Origin: Cordia subcordata
Taxonomy: Eukaryota > Streptophyta > Magnoliopsida > Boraginales > Cordiaceae
Direction: 5' to 3'
Assembly: GCA_028554755.1 (NCBI GenBank)
Contig: JAPTOF010000021.1
Coordinates: 6,239,001 to 6,303,000 of the forward strand
DNA length: 64,000 bases
The translations under genes were made by a program, and so were the position numbers. The notes beneath the pieces were generated by a model. It was not told the origin of the DNA, did no database searches, and saw only the letters and a program-made list of their open reading frames with translations. Positions 11,761 through 23,758 of the stretch are shown here, one piece after another (within the stretch, counting starts at the first letter, position 1; each line of letters starts with the position of its first letter).

Positions 11761-13456
11761 AAACTTATATTCTAAGGATATGAAATACTCTTGGAAGCAG
11801 TTTCTTTCTCTACTAAAAAGAATTATTGTTAAAGATCTACTATTCTACACACAAGTTATGATATTCAACAGACATATTCTTTAAGCACTCAGCAATAAGT
11901 GCTGAGGTTAATGAACACTTGCACAACCCAGAGTCGAAAATTTACTAAGCTCCCAATCATTGTCCTAAAGTTAAATGTATAGTGAGAATTAACCCAATCA
12001 AAGACATAGCTAAGCTTATCTAATTATGCTCCAAATAATTTATTTGTCAAGCATGAATTTTATAATCTCATATGAAAAATAATGTTAAACAAATTAACAT
12101 TTAAATAAATCAACATGGTTTCTAGATGATGTTAAACTACTTAACATTAATATGTTAAACAAATTAACACATAACAAAATATCCCAATTTCTTAACCACT
12201 TTAAGAGAGTGAGACTAACCCACATCTTTCTCATGCATGAAAATAATTTTCCTAATTTTTTAGAGTTTATTACGGATAAAAACTAATTTTTTCATAATTT
12301 TTTAAAAAATTCAAAATAAGGAATAATTAACAATTAAGATTTTATGCCAATAATTGGAGTAGTTAAAATTTCTTATGCTACCTTACAAAGGAAGACATAC
12401 ATTTCTTTAAAAAAAAAGGTAACTAATATTAATTGTATTTTGATTAGGGCAATAACATAATTACTAAACTTATGTGGGAGCAATTGACTCATATAGTCAA
12501 TTTCTCATTGATTAGGGTCTTGGAAAAAAATTTGAAAGTTGATTTCAATTTATTTATTAATTGAAAACTAATTTCAATTCATTTATTTCAATTAGGCCAT
12601 AAACTTTTAAAATAAATTATCAAGCTTTGTTAACTTGAAATATAGGCCTTAATCCATTTATGAGAATCCAAAATTTGAAAAACAGGCCATAAGCCCACTT
12701 CTCTAAAGCCTACCAAAAAATTGAAAACTCTTTAAGAAACTTTTGCTTGAAACACAGCTCACAGCTCTATCAAATAGCTTGGTTGACTACGGTCAACAAC
12801 TCAAATAATTCAGCTGGGTTTAAGAGAAAAAAATTAACAAAATAAATTTTTTTATGACCTGCACGTGGGAAAACATGAGAAGCCTTTACTTCACTCATGG
12901 TCGCTACTCAGAAATTCTTTCTTCTTTTTTTTATAATAATTATTGTCATCATTAGTTCATGAATCACGATGTCTAGATAAACAAGAAAAGTTTGAGGTTC
13001 TCGCGTGTTCAAGAAAAAAATCACAAAACAAATTTAGGAATAAAAAAAATTTCAAACCAATTTTCAAAATTTTAAAACAGTTTCAAAAAATTTCCAAAAA
13101 CTTTTTTTTTAGAAAAAAGTTCCAAAACATTTTTAGAAAAATCCAAAACCCCAATTTTTTTTTTGCCCCAATTGAAAATACATCATTTTCAATTAAATAC
13201 AATCACAAAAATAATAAAATAATATAGGCTAATTAGTGACACAAATTAATTACTATACATTATTTAATATACAATTAATCCATGAAAGTAAAATCATGCT
13301 AGCTTTCATTGTAAAATTACGCTCAATAATCATGCACAAGGAGCAAGAAATCAAATAACAAACAAGATTCAGACCTGACTCTAGATTTACACAAAATTAA
13401 TAGAATCATTCAACGAATCTAACGATCAAAAAACCAGCCTATGGCTTTGATACCAA

Positions 13457-13834
13457 TGAAGGAAAAAATGATTCAATACGTAATTGAATACAAACGTTAG
13501 GAGACTTACTAGTTTCTCCTAAATGCAAAAGCAAGATTTAATTCTAAATGAACCGCGACTGGAATTACTGATTGGTGGAGATTCTCACAGTATATTGGAT
13601 GAATCTCCTTGTCTCCACAGTTTAAATTCCCAATTTGCTATTTATAGTTGAGAGCACCTCCTCAACCTGGCCTAATCACAATCCAATTAGGATTATATTG
13701 CAATTACTTAGGAAACTTAAATACCTTTAATTGGCCTTATCGTAATCCAATTAGGACATCAGTTACTAAGATAAACTCAAATACCTTTAGGTAACTACGC
13801 ACCTCTTATGGGTGAACCCCATCTATTTCCAACA
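13457..13834 (-). repeat. Copia LTR (5' LTR in element orientation)
   Basis: 378 bp, TG...CA, highly similar to 8749-9223 apart from the internal deletion and scattered substitutions. Confidence 0.9.
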
Positions 13835-14344
13835 GTAGAGATACTAATTTCTCCAAACCTATCTCTTATGAGGCGTCAATTAAGGCAGAACCCTTGGCTT
13901 GAAGCAAGTTATTTCATTCGCTCCGTAGTTAAGGTCATGCTATATCATCATAGGGAATGATGCACACGTTATCCATAAAACAATTATTTGTTCAAATTCA
14001 TCACCTTGGGCAAATTAAGCCAATTATTGAAGATATATTGATGATCGTGACTTAGATCAACAACCATAGATTTTAGTTTGTCAAAAGGACAACTAATGAA
14101 GTAGCGACAATTTAGATCAACAACTACATATTTTAATTGTCAAAAGGATAACAAATGAGGCAATGGATTGGATAGTGAAGCGACCTCTTAACGAAGAGTT
14201 AGCACTTGATTGGGTATTAAATTGTCTTCTTTCCTCGAAGCAGATTTTTGTTAACTATTCATACCCCACTAGTATCTTTTTTCATTAATTTGACATCTTT
14301 TTCTTAAAAAAAAAAAGGGGGACAAAAAAAGACGAGCATCAAGC
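13835..14344. repeat. Tandem duplication, arm A, right part
   Basis: Starts GTAGAGATACTAATTTCTCC and runs to the A-rich tract near 14310-14330. It matches 14510-14990 (arm B) over its length with scattered changes. Noncoding. Confidence 0.8.
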
Positions 14345-14990
14345 AGGCCAGTTGTTGAACTTAAGTCTTTGCAAATGCTTAAGCGGCTTCCTCAAGATTC
14401 TAATCAATACCTAACTTGTCAACATTTCCATGTTTGGCAACTATTTCCACAACATTGGCTTAAATGCAATGTAGATGTTGCCTTGTCTAACGGGTGCCGT
14501 AGTTGTCGTTGTTAGTAGAGATACTAATTTCTCCAAACTTATCTAATATGAGGCATCAATTAAAGCAAAACCCTTGGCTTGAAGCAAGTTGTTTCCTTCG
14601 TTCCACAGCTAAGGCCATACTATATCATCATAGAGAATAATGCACAAGTTATCCATAAAACAATTATCTCTTCAAATTCATTGCCTTGGGCAATTAAGTT
14701 AATTATTGAAAGTATCTTAATGACAGTGACTTAGATCAACAACCATAGATTTTAGTTTGTTAAAAGGACAACCAATGAAGTAGCAAAAAATTTATATCAA
14801 CAACTACAAATTTCAATTGTCAAAAGGATAACAAATGAGGTAACGGACTAGATAGTGAAACGATCTCTTAACAAAGAGTTAGCATTTGATTGGGTATTAA
14901 ATTGCCCTTCTTCGTCGGAGTAGATTTTTGTTAACTATGCATACCCTAGTATCATTTTTTCATTAATTTGACATTAAAAAAAAAAAAGGG
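14345..14990. repeat. Tandem duplication, arm B (uninterrupted)
   Basis: This continuous copy contains, near 14505-14530, the sequence gttgttagtagagatac. That is the empty insertion site of the Copia element in arm A. It ends in an A-rich tract just before the SUVR3 leader, so the duplication abuts, and may include, part of the SUVR3 promoter. Confidence 0.8.
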
Positions 14991-15087
14991 AAAGAAAAGA
15001 AGAAGACAAACAACTGCGAATCGGACATTCAAAAAGGTCGACTCACTTGCACTCTTGGCACTCTCGCGCTACGTTCCCAACCTTAAA

Positions 15088-16973
15088 ATGGAAAAAGAAA
15101 AACGTTGCAGAAAAACCATCCAACAGCCACAACAAATCTGGCGAGGCTCTGCCCACACCAACCAGGAAGCTCTGTTCCAGTGCGCCGAGCTCGTACTACC
15201 ATATCTACAGCCAACCGACTTAGCCTCCATTTCATCAACCTGCAAGACCCTTCACGGAATCTCCAAATCGATCAATCACCGGAGATCCTCCGATGCTTCT
15301 AGAGGCTTCGAGACCCCTCCGATCCCTTTCGTCAACGCCGTTGACTCCCAACCTTATGCTTACTTCATCTACACACCCTCACAGACCCTACCCGGTACCA
15401 TCATTGGCCAGGTATGGGGCACCGACCCGACTGTGCGGCCCGGATTTAGTCCGGCTCGGCCTGACCCGTTTTTGTATAGGGTGGAGGGTGTTTACGGGTG
15501 CGAGTGTGAGAGGTGTGATGTGGGTGGTTCGGATGCTGAATGTTGTTTTCTGGATGATTCAGACGGGTTGACGCGGGAGTGTGGACCGAGTTGTTGGTGT
15601 GACTCGGAGTGCGGGAACCGGGTGACTCAGAAAGGAGTAGGGGTGAGGTTGAAGATTGTGAAGGACGGGTGTAAAGGTTGGGGTTTGTATGCTGCTGAGT
15701 TTATTCACCAAGGGAAATTTGTCTGCGAATATGCAGGTAATTTTTCTTGTCCATCAAATTTATGCAAACATGCGTTTGTACTTGATCGCTCGGGCAAAAA
15801 CTGCCCATATTGTGTTTTGTCTAATTTGCACGCCGATACTAATCTAATGCCAATGGCAAATAGCTTAAAAAGTTTCAACCCGGATGTGTTTATATAAGAA
15901 TGTGCGAAAAATTTCCAGCCGTCAAGACAAAATGAGATATGTACTCATTCATATGGATGTGTTTGAGTAATTATGTACGATAAGGTCTAATGGCAATTTC
16001 GGCAGAAGAGGTAAAGGGATTTTTGCAATTTGCACTACATGAATAGGCATATCGTAATTACAACATCCGAATTTCGCAAAATATTTAGGGAGTTTTTGCA
16101 TTCTTTTAATTTATGTATGGCCTATTGCATTTTACCTCAACAAGAATAGGGGGAATGAGAAAGTAGACCATCGCTTGTAGAAGTAGTCTAGTTTTGTTAC
16201 ACGGTGAAGGTATATTTGCACCAAGTATTACAGAAAAACATGAGCTTAGCTGGGGACGTGGTGACTCTACTATCTCATTTACCTGATAGTGATGTAGACA
16301 GAATGTTCTGATATGTGAAGTTGTCCAACTTGACCATAAAATGTCTAATTCTTAATTTATAGGACAGAGGAAGTATAAACTTACATTGTCAGTTTGAGAA
16401 CATTCTGAACTATTGGTTCATATTGGTCACTGAAACATTGTATAGATTTTGTAAGCTTTTCCTCGTTTGGTCTTCTCTGTAGTCAATTGAAAATGTTTTG
16501 CATTTGTGAGGAACATGATACTAATTTTGCCAATGCTTTGCTATCTTCTCCTGACACTTTTCTGTCCACGATCTTATACGAAAGGTGAACTTTTGACAAC
16601 TAAAGAAGCAAGAAGGCGGCAACAGATATATGATGAACTTGCATTGAAAGGAGAGATGTCTCCTGCCCTTCTTGTCGTGAAAGAGCACCTTCCTTCTAGA
16701 AATATGTGCATGAGGATAAATGTTGATGCAACAAGAATTGGCAATGTTGCTCGATTCATTAACCATTCTTGTGATGGTGGGAACCTCTCCCCTGTAATAG
16801 TCCGAAGCTCTGGAGCTCTGCTACCTCGCATTTGCTTCTTTGCTTCTGGAGATATACAAGAAAATGAAGAACTTACTTTTAGTTATGGGGATATTAGCCA
16901 GAAGCCAAAAGGCTTGAAATGTTTTTGTGGTTGTAGTTCTTGTTATGGGATCCTTCCTTCAGAGGATACGTGA
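15088..16973 (+). CDS. SUVR3: SUVR3-type SET-domain histone-lysine N-methyltransferase
   Basis: Exons 15088-15736 and 16585-16973 (phase-1 GT-AG intron of 848 bp) encode 345 residues, close to the roughly 338 of Arabidopsis SUVR3 (At3g03750/SDG20). The N terminus has an F-box-like stretch (LVLPYLQPTDLASISSTCK, about 34-52) and the family motif SQPYAYFIYTP. A Cys-rich pre-SET region follows: GCECERC, CGPSCWCDSECGNRVTQKG. The SET domain has GWGLYAAEFIHQGKFVCEYAG, the catalytic RFINHSCDGGN (Asn276-His277) and ELTFSYGD. A post-SET motif CFCGCSSC closes the protein. It would methylate histone lysine in the nucleus; SUVR substrates vary, so the site is not asserted. I chose the ATG at 15088; an in-frame ATG at 14968 adds a Lys/Arg-rich extension with no family match. 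Catalytic and Zn-binding residues look intact. Confidence 0.93.
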
Positions 16974-17012
16974 TTGAAATGGCATGGTAGTGTAATACAT
17001 TCTCCTCTGGCC

Positions 17013-17402
17013 AAAGGTAATTTTTTGGCAACTAAAGAAGCAACACATCCGGCAACAGATATCCTATGAACTTACCCTGATTGGAGAGATATTTCCTGCT
17101 CTTCTGATTACAGAAGGGCATCTTCAATCTGGATATGTGTATGAGGATAAAATATTGACGCAACAATAATTGTCATTGTGTTTGACTCATTAACCATTCT
17201 TGTGACATTGGGAACCTCTCCCCTGTATTAGTTTTAAGCTCTGGAGTTCTCCTACCTTGTATTTGCTTCTTTACTTGCAGGGAGATAAAGAAAAGGGCTA
17301 AGAACTTATTTTCAGTTACCGGGGTATTAGGCTGAAGCAGAAAGGCTTCAATGTTTATGTTGTATTTCTTCTCGTTATGTATCCTCTCTCCGGGGATAGC
17401 TG
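17013..17402 (+). pseudogene. Decayed tandem copy of the SUVR3 SET exon
   Basis: This region parallels SUVR3 exon 2 from its splice acceptor (aaaggtaattttttggcaac versus aaaggtgaacttttgacaac) to the end of the exon. Shared blocks include ACTAAAGAAGCA, GGCAACAGATAT, ATTAACCATTCTTGTGA, GGGAACCTCTCCCCTGTA and TTTGCTTCTTTAC/G. It has an extra base near 17150 (gataaaatattgac versus gataaatgttgat), several in-frame stops and small indels. It cannot encode a SET domain. It starts only about 40 bp after the SUVR3 stop codon, so it sits in or beside the SUVR3 3' UTR and could be transcribed with it. No copy of exon 1 was seen. Confidence 0.85.
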
Positions 17403-18605
17403 AAAAACTAGTATTGCTTCTTCCTCTTCTGGTGATTAGTTAGCAGAAATGGAAAAAGAATGAAAACTTTCCTTGATGTTGTATTAATTCTGACATGGAA
17501 AGTTAATTTGATGTCCTTCTGTGGATTAGCATATCATAAATATTTGCTAAGGCACTGAATTATTGAGGTTGCTGTGTATAGTTTTTAACAGAGATCTCAG
17601 CTTGCTTTTGCTTATTCTAAAGGGAGATATCGTGCTTCAGCATTAACAGGACAACAGGGACATGGAAATGGCTCCATTAATCTAACATGTGGAGGATTCT
17701 TTAATTTTTTTTTCTTGTGTGAAACTTGGCAGAGTTTGTCCATGTCTGAGGTTTAGGACACCGGACACTTTATCCTTCTTGATCTTAGTTGCTTGTGTGC
17801 ATTGATACTGATGCCGCTAGAAGCATTGAACGATCTCTCTGTCTTGATACTTTGAACAAGTTTAACACAGATGGATAGCACATCCATTTGGTGCAGCCGG
17901 ATGAATGGCTCCTCACCTTAGGGGAGGGGGGCCACATTCATTTGGATTCCTCCCTATCTCAGCTGTTTGGGATAAGTCTCAATAAGATGGAGGATGGAGG
18001 TCCACCAGTAAGATACTATCATCTAGCAATAACTGAAAATATTATTCTGTCTCACTTGTTTAGGGATAACAAAGGAAAATGTGATCTGAATTTCAGTGGA
18101 GCGTCTGAGTACATGGGACTCTTCTTATGAAAAGTATCTGATAAGTGACTTATGATAAGTTGATAACGAATAATAATTTTTTACACAAGTTAATAAGATG
18201 AGTATCTGAAAATAAGTCCCAACCAAACACACAGCATAAGTCTCTTCCTTATAACATTATTTGTGTCATGAGGAGACTGTGAAACTTACCCCAACATAAG
18301 CACTACCATCATATATTTCAGGCTTGTGTAGTGCTGTGCTGTCGATGCTGTACTTTGCTAAGAGAGATAGTAATGCGAAGGTTAGTTATGTGTTGAGATG
18401 CTAACAAGTATGATACTTAAAAAACATTTCCACTTCGTCTTTGGACATCAGGCAGCATATCTATCATTGTGGAGACAGAGTGTGATAGTGCATATTGCCT
18501 AAACCAATCTTCTCCTACTCGCAAGGCATCTCTATATTCAAGCTCAGGCCTCATCGGAGCCAAACCTTAAAAGCAAAAAGGCAACATTTTGGAAACATTT
18601 TTCAA
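17403..18605. other. Intergenic, convergent 3' ends of SUVR3 and LRR pseudokinase
   Basis: About 1.2 kb with no supported gene. 18130-18240 has an AT-rich repeat with ataagtgacttat and ataagtcccaaccaaacac, resembling a MITE end. The open frame at 17888-18130 has no recognisable family and was not called. Confidence 0.4.
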
Positions 18606-21600
18606 CTACTCTGAGTGGATGCTAAGCGTAAGACTTTTGAGTCGTATAGGAGAAACTGGAGAACTCTCACTGCTGTGGGAGTCTCGTTTCCATGCTTCCT
18701 GCAGTTGAGCTGCAAACTGCAAATTCCACAATACATCCTCAATTGAAGGTCTATCTGCTGGATCTTTTAGCAAACATCTGCAGCAAATATCTTTCATTGT
18801 TTTCAATGACTCAATGCAGCATGCATGCTTAACTACTTGGTTGACTACACTTTTTCTCGATGCATCATCAGCAGCTGTTATTCTCAGTTGCAACTGCACA
18901 GCATCAAATCTCTACTATTGTTAGTCTGATAACCATCGCATAAAGACGTATGTTGTGAAAATGATAATAGAGAACAAGTTACGCACATTGTATAAGTAGA
19001 ATACAACAATTGTGAATCTATATCAACAGTTTGTAACTATTGTATCTCGCTCATAATGTGACATTGTGAGCAGATCTATTCCTGAAACACTATATAGTCG
19101 TTTCTGATATTTGTTAGCTAACAGCTTAGAGCTTGCAGCAACTGGGTATCCTTGAGTTTGACTTAATGGTCATAGTGGTGCAACTCTACAGGACTTGTAC
19201 ATCAGAATGTGGCATTCTATCAGAAACAGCACCTTCTTAGTTTCGGATATTCTACAAAGCAGCAAGCACGCTCTAAAACACAACTAGTTGCGCCATCATC
19301 ATAATTAACCAAACAATTCTGTGCACCAACGGTGTTGCATTTATGCAGCTGAGAAAAGTCAATTTCCAAGTTTGTCTTGTTAACAGGGTGTTTGGTGTTG
19401 AAATTTATTTTGGGTGCTTATAAGGACTTCTTTTCTTATTTATTAAAGTGCAGGTTGGTATTGCTTTTTGGGTGCTTATAAGTACCCCAAATAAGTACAG
19501 CCAAACAGGTCAGTGTTAAAATAGTGATTGGATAAATATTAAGCAACAAAAGTCCACCATTGGAGCTGCCAAATGAGGCAATTACTGACATACATATAGA
19601 AATATATCTATTAGCAATCTTCTAGCAAGAAAGGAGGGAGAGCCTCACAGAATCGGACCGAGTTAAAATGAATCTTTCATCAGTCTGGGGAAGGGGTTGA
19701 ATTGAGAACCTTACAAATGCTTGCATTTCATTTTTGTAGATCATATAGTGGTTACAATAATTTTTTATTTACCATCCTATAATTTGGATTGTCCTTAGTT
19801 TTATCTCGACTTCTCTTTTGGTATAAGATTAGTAAGAGGATAAGAGTAAAGGAAGCTTCACATGCAGTGGCATTTACAAGTAGAAAACCGGAAGTTGAAA
19901 TCATCCAGAGTCCAACTACCAGTTGTAGTTACATTTGGCTGCTGATAATGCAGAATGACGCTGAGAATCAGCACAGCAGCAAGATATGTGATTTATCAGA
20001 AGTGTTCTCTTCCAAATGGCATTGGAGAGTATTATTTGGGAGGTGCTAATATTATTGAGCAGGTCGGAAGTATTAAGGGACATAGGTCCTGACTTGCTTT
20101 TTCTCTAACTGTTAATATCCCTGGATATTAGCAAGAACAGCTCTCAGAATAATACCTTTAGAAATCTTTTCCTGTGAGTTTCTTCATAAATGTATGCAGT
20201 TTGAGCCTTGGCACTCTGGTTTTTGTATTTTCTTTGAAAGTTCATCTTACTAGATGATAAAGACATACAGACAAGGAAATATATACATATCCGTATATAC
20301 AGATACATAAGGAAAAGAAATATGTCAGCACTGATACCTGATTCTTTAGAACCTCGACTTCATGTAAGGAATGTATTGGCGTTCCAGTAAGAAGTTCCAG
20401 CAGTATCACTCCAAAGTCATAAATGTCAGATTTTTCTTGATGGATTACACTACAAAACCAGATGTTGGAAATTTTATCTACCTGTCAGTGCAACAATGTG
20501 AAAGTAGCGGGGGAGGGGAGGAAATAGAGCAAGATTGATTCAAGTGAGAATCTACAGGACAGACAAAGGGAAGAGGGACATGCATCAAGTTAATCAAAAG
20601 CTAGGTGCTAATGCTTGATCAAACAGTAAGGGCATCATGAAAGTCGAGAAGTCCCGTGAGTTAACTGTTGCTAAATTAATAACCACAAGTTAGTTGACCT
20701 TAACAATATGGAAACTGACCTTGCATTCTTGAGCTCTTTAGATCCACCTGAGGTAAAATGATTACTATCCTGCACAGTTGAGCAATATAATATCAAGTCA
20801 TTTTGTGCCAAAGAACACATAGACAACTCAAAGACTTTCTCCTCAGTACCTCTCCTGTAAGCTCAGCTAGAAAAGGCAGATTATAGCTGCTGATTTTGGC
20901 AACAAGGTTCTGATCCAACAAAATATCTGTTATCCGGAGATTGTTTGAAAAGACTCCAGGCACAATTCCTTTGTGCAGAAACTGGATACCATTTGCTACC
21001 CCAGTAGCAGCTGCTATGCGTTGTGGCCAAGTAAGTATACGTCTAGCACGTTTTTCTACCAAATTAGATAAAAAGTCCCATGATATCAGTTTATGCATCA
21101 TTGCTCTGCCAAAACAAAAACCAAAAAAAAAAAAAGAAGGAAAAGAATCTGTTCTCCTTCCAGCCAAGTGGATAAAATCACATTTCAACACTTTTTGACT
21201 AATTGCACATTGAATGATTGATATGTGCTGGGAGGCAGTCGCATGAGTTCCTTCAAATCAATTCTTGCTCGGTAACATACAGTTAAATGATCATGTGTGA
21301 AGCAAAAGGGAATCATTTCTGAAACTTCTATGAGAGGTGCAATGATTCTAAATCAATGGAGAGGATAAGGGAAAGATATCCTCTTTTGTACAAAATAAGG
21401 AGACTGCACGTGAAAATACGATGGAAGTCTTTTGATTTACCCGATATCCAGCTCCTTAGAGTCCCATTTGGTACATATTCAAAGACAAGAAATATTCTGC
21501 TGACACTTGAATCATCCAAGTAGCACTCGAAACTGTGTCCAAGAGCACTGGCCAGATGATGATGCCTGAGTTTTGATACCAAATCTATATAGTGCATGAA

Positions 21601-23758
21601 GTTTTGAGTGTTTTGTCTTCTTTTCAGTTTCAGGCATCTAATAGCAACATGTGAACCATCTTTCAGTTGACCCTTGTACATCTGGCAATATAAAATAAGC
21701 ATCCATAAGCCTTACAAGAGTTTATAGCACCAAAACTTTTGGATAGGGCATTTCATATTCTTTGAGATGACAATAAGCCCGAAAGAGGTGCAAAGTTATT
21801 TTTATTTATTGGAGAAGATGAGTAACTCAGTGAATCATTGATTTACCTTAACCTTCCTTTGAGGGTAGGATGGCACAGAGAACAACTCTAAAACTACTTG
21901 AATGCCAAATAACAGAAGTTTTATGCTTGATTGAATTTTCTCAACTTATCATATGAGTAGAATTCATATTGGAACTAAATGCATATTGCCGCCACTATTA
22001 TATTCACACAGGATTATCTATCTTGCAGTATGCTGCTAGGTGATAGCTGTAAGAAGGATTTTACATACTTGACCATGAGATCCTTTACCAATAAAGCTTG
22101 ATGTATCAAAGTTGTTTGTTGCCTCCTCAAGCTCTTCCAGTGAGAATGTATGGTAAGCTGGAAGGCCAAGTCCTCCTACCCTCATTGCTGGAGTGATATA
22201 CCCTGAAGTGTGGGCGAAATATGATAAAGTATCAAATGTGGGTGAAAAATGATAAAGTATCAAACTTAATTCAAGAACCGGTGTCAGTGGATAAACAGAG
22301 GTACTACTAATTATTCCTAAAAATGTACTTGTTTGTGGGTCGTCAACAACGCATCAGACACCAAGCTAGTGAGCCAAACTAAGAAGTCAAGTAGGCACCA
22401 GATAAAAGAGGAGAAACATTACCTGCATCTGAGAATAATTTTGAGGTATAGCTTGTTGATGCATCTTCTTCCATTGGTCTTTTGGCAGGTTTCTCTGCAG
22501 CCTTCCTTACGAGAAATTTTCTGAGTATGAAAAAGGTCAAACCGAGCAGTACGATTCCTCCAGCAACACTAAAGGTGATGCTTAGTGCAAGGACTATATT
22601 TGTTGATCGTTTATGCTTATGATGATGACGTATAATTCCCACAGCTAAAGCTTCATTTTGACAAGAAGAGATTGCATGTTGACTTTTATCTCCAGTTGCC
22701 AAGCAATTTCCTGCATACTGAACAACCATGTTCTTGGAATCAGACAACAGGCAGCTTGGCATTCTCCCAGTCAATAGATTAGCAGATAAGTCTACAACTT
22801 CAAGTTCAGTGTTGCAAGGCAGATCCTCAACGAGCATCCCCGTTAATTTATTTGCTGAAACATTCAGATAACTAATTGATGGTAGAGATAACAATGATGG
22901 AGGAAACCTTCCCTCAAATTTGTTGGCAGAGATATCAAAGTGTTCAAGCTGATAATAAGATTGAACTTTTTCTGGAATGCTAGAGGTGAACTTATTCCTC
23001 CTCAGGATAATAGTCAGTATTTTGCTTGTAACTAGAGGAAATTGTGGTCCAAGAGAATTTTGTTCCAGGTCAAGCACTTGAAGATTTTCAATATTGCTAA
23101 GATCAGGCACTTCCCCTGAGAAATTGTTGCCCGATAGTGCAAGGATTCTGAGGTTTTGCAGACTCCCTAAAGATTCAGGCAAAGTTCCATTGAGAGAATT
23201 GTTCTTCACACTCAAAACTGCCAAAGCTGAAAGGGACCCCAGCCTATCTGGAAGTTTACCAGTAAACATGTTGTCATCAATTATGAGTGACTGGAGATGT
23301 ATTAGTGATACAATTTCTGGTGGTATGGCACCATGAAAGAAATTCGAACTCAAGTTCAGGATTTCCATTGATGACAAGTACAAAATTTTATCTGGCAATG
23401 GCCCCCATAAGCCAAGAGAAACTAATCTGAGGACTTTTAGGCTTGGAAGCTTGGCAAGATATTTGAAAAAGGAATCAATGGAAAAGTTCTCAGGTAATGG
23501 AGGAGTCCCTTTTTTCCCAATAATATGGAGCTGAGTTATGCTATCTTCATAACAAACAATGGTAAGAGTTGGACTTGGTTCAGTTCTGCACAAGTCTGTA
23601 TTATTTTTCCAGCTTTTCAGAAGAGGTGGATAATTTAGAAGGGCCTGGATTCTCCAAAGGGTTTGCACTTGGAACGATTGTAGTTGCTTTCCGCAGCCTA
23701 TTGTAACTGGAAGTGCCAACCAAATTAGAAGTGCCAAATGGCACAAGTCTTTTGCCAT
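18606..23758 (-). CDS. LRR receptor-like pseudokinase (At3g03770 family)
   Basis: Exons, high to low: 22423-23758, 22069-22202, 21441-21681, 20850-21055, 20720-20769, 20338-20449 and 18606-18893. All are GT-AG and in frame, giving 788 residues (family about 800). Order: signal peptide (MAKDLCHLALLIWLALPV), LRR ectodomain with repeats such as LNLSSNFFHGAIPPEI and LALSGNNFSGEVPDL, a membrane span at about 385-412, then a kinase-like domain. The glycine loop is near intact (IGKGSHGQ), but VAIK reads VAIR, the HRD catalytic loop reads PGVFSNNLRITD, and the DFG position reads ISSYNL. It should therefore be catalytically dead, as in the Arabidopsis relative annotated inactive. The C terminus keeps LKDPADRPSIEDVLWNLQFA. 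I chose ATG 23758: it starts the signal peptide, and a likely 5'-UTR intron acceptor (tttttcag) lies just upstream. It is convergent with SUVR3. Confidence 0.92.
19388..19512. mobile_element. Possible small MITE in pseudokinase intron 6
   Basis: Short AT-rich segment with weak inverted ends (GGGTGTTTGGTG and, on the other strand, CTGTTTGGCTG) and an internal repeat of GGGTGCTTATAAG. Flanks ttaaca/gttaaa may be a decayed duplication. Weak. Confidence 0.3.

Larger units (their letters stand above)
8749..13834 (-). mobile_element. Copia LTR retrotransposon, degenerate, minus orientation
   Basis: LTRs lie at 8749-9223 and 13457-13834, with a perfect 5-bp target duplication GTAGA at 8744-8748 and 13835-13839. 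Each LTR, read on the minus strand, starts TGTTGGAAATA and ends CCTTCA. Next to the right LTR the minus strand reads TTGGTATCAAAGCC, a near match to the initiator-Met tRNA primer site of Copia elements. This fixes the minus orientation. A purine-rich tract abuts the left LTR near 9224-9236. The internal region (9224-13456) carries only decayed gag-pol. The element is dead. Confidence 0.9.

Noticed and set aside
12943..13227. 94-codon plus-strand frame rich in Lys, Asn and Phe
   Set aside because: Composed of A/T homopolymers inside the Copia element; low complexity.
14968..15087. Longer SUVR3 start giving a Lys/Arg-rich extension
   Set aside because: The extension begins in the A-rich end of a duplicated noncoding segment and has no counterpart in the family. 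The ATG at 15088 gives the expected length.
17888..18130. 80-codon plus-strand open frame between SUVR3 and the pseudokinase
   Set aside because: No family resemblance, no homologous neighbours, and its codon content looks random. Such frames are expected by chance.
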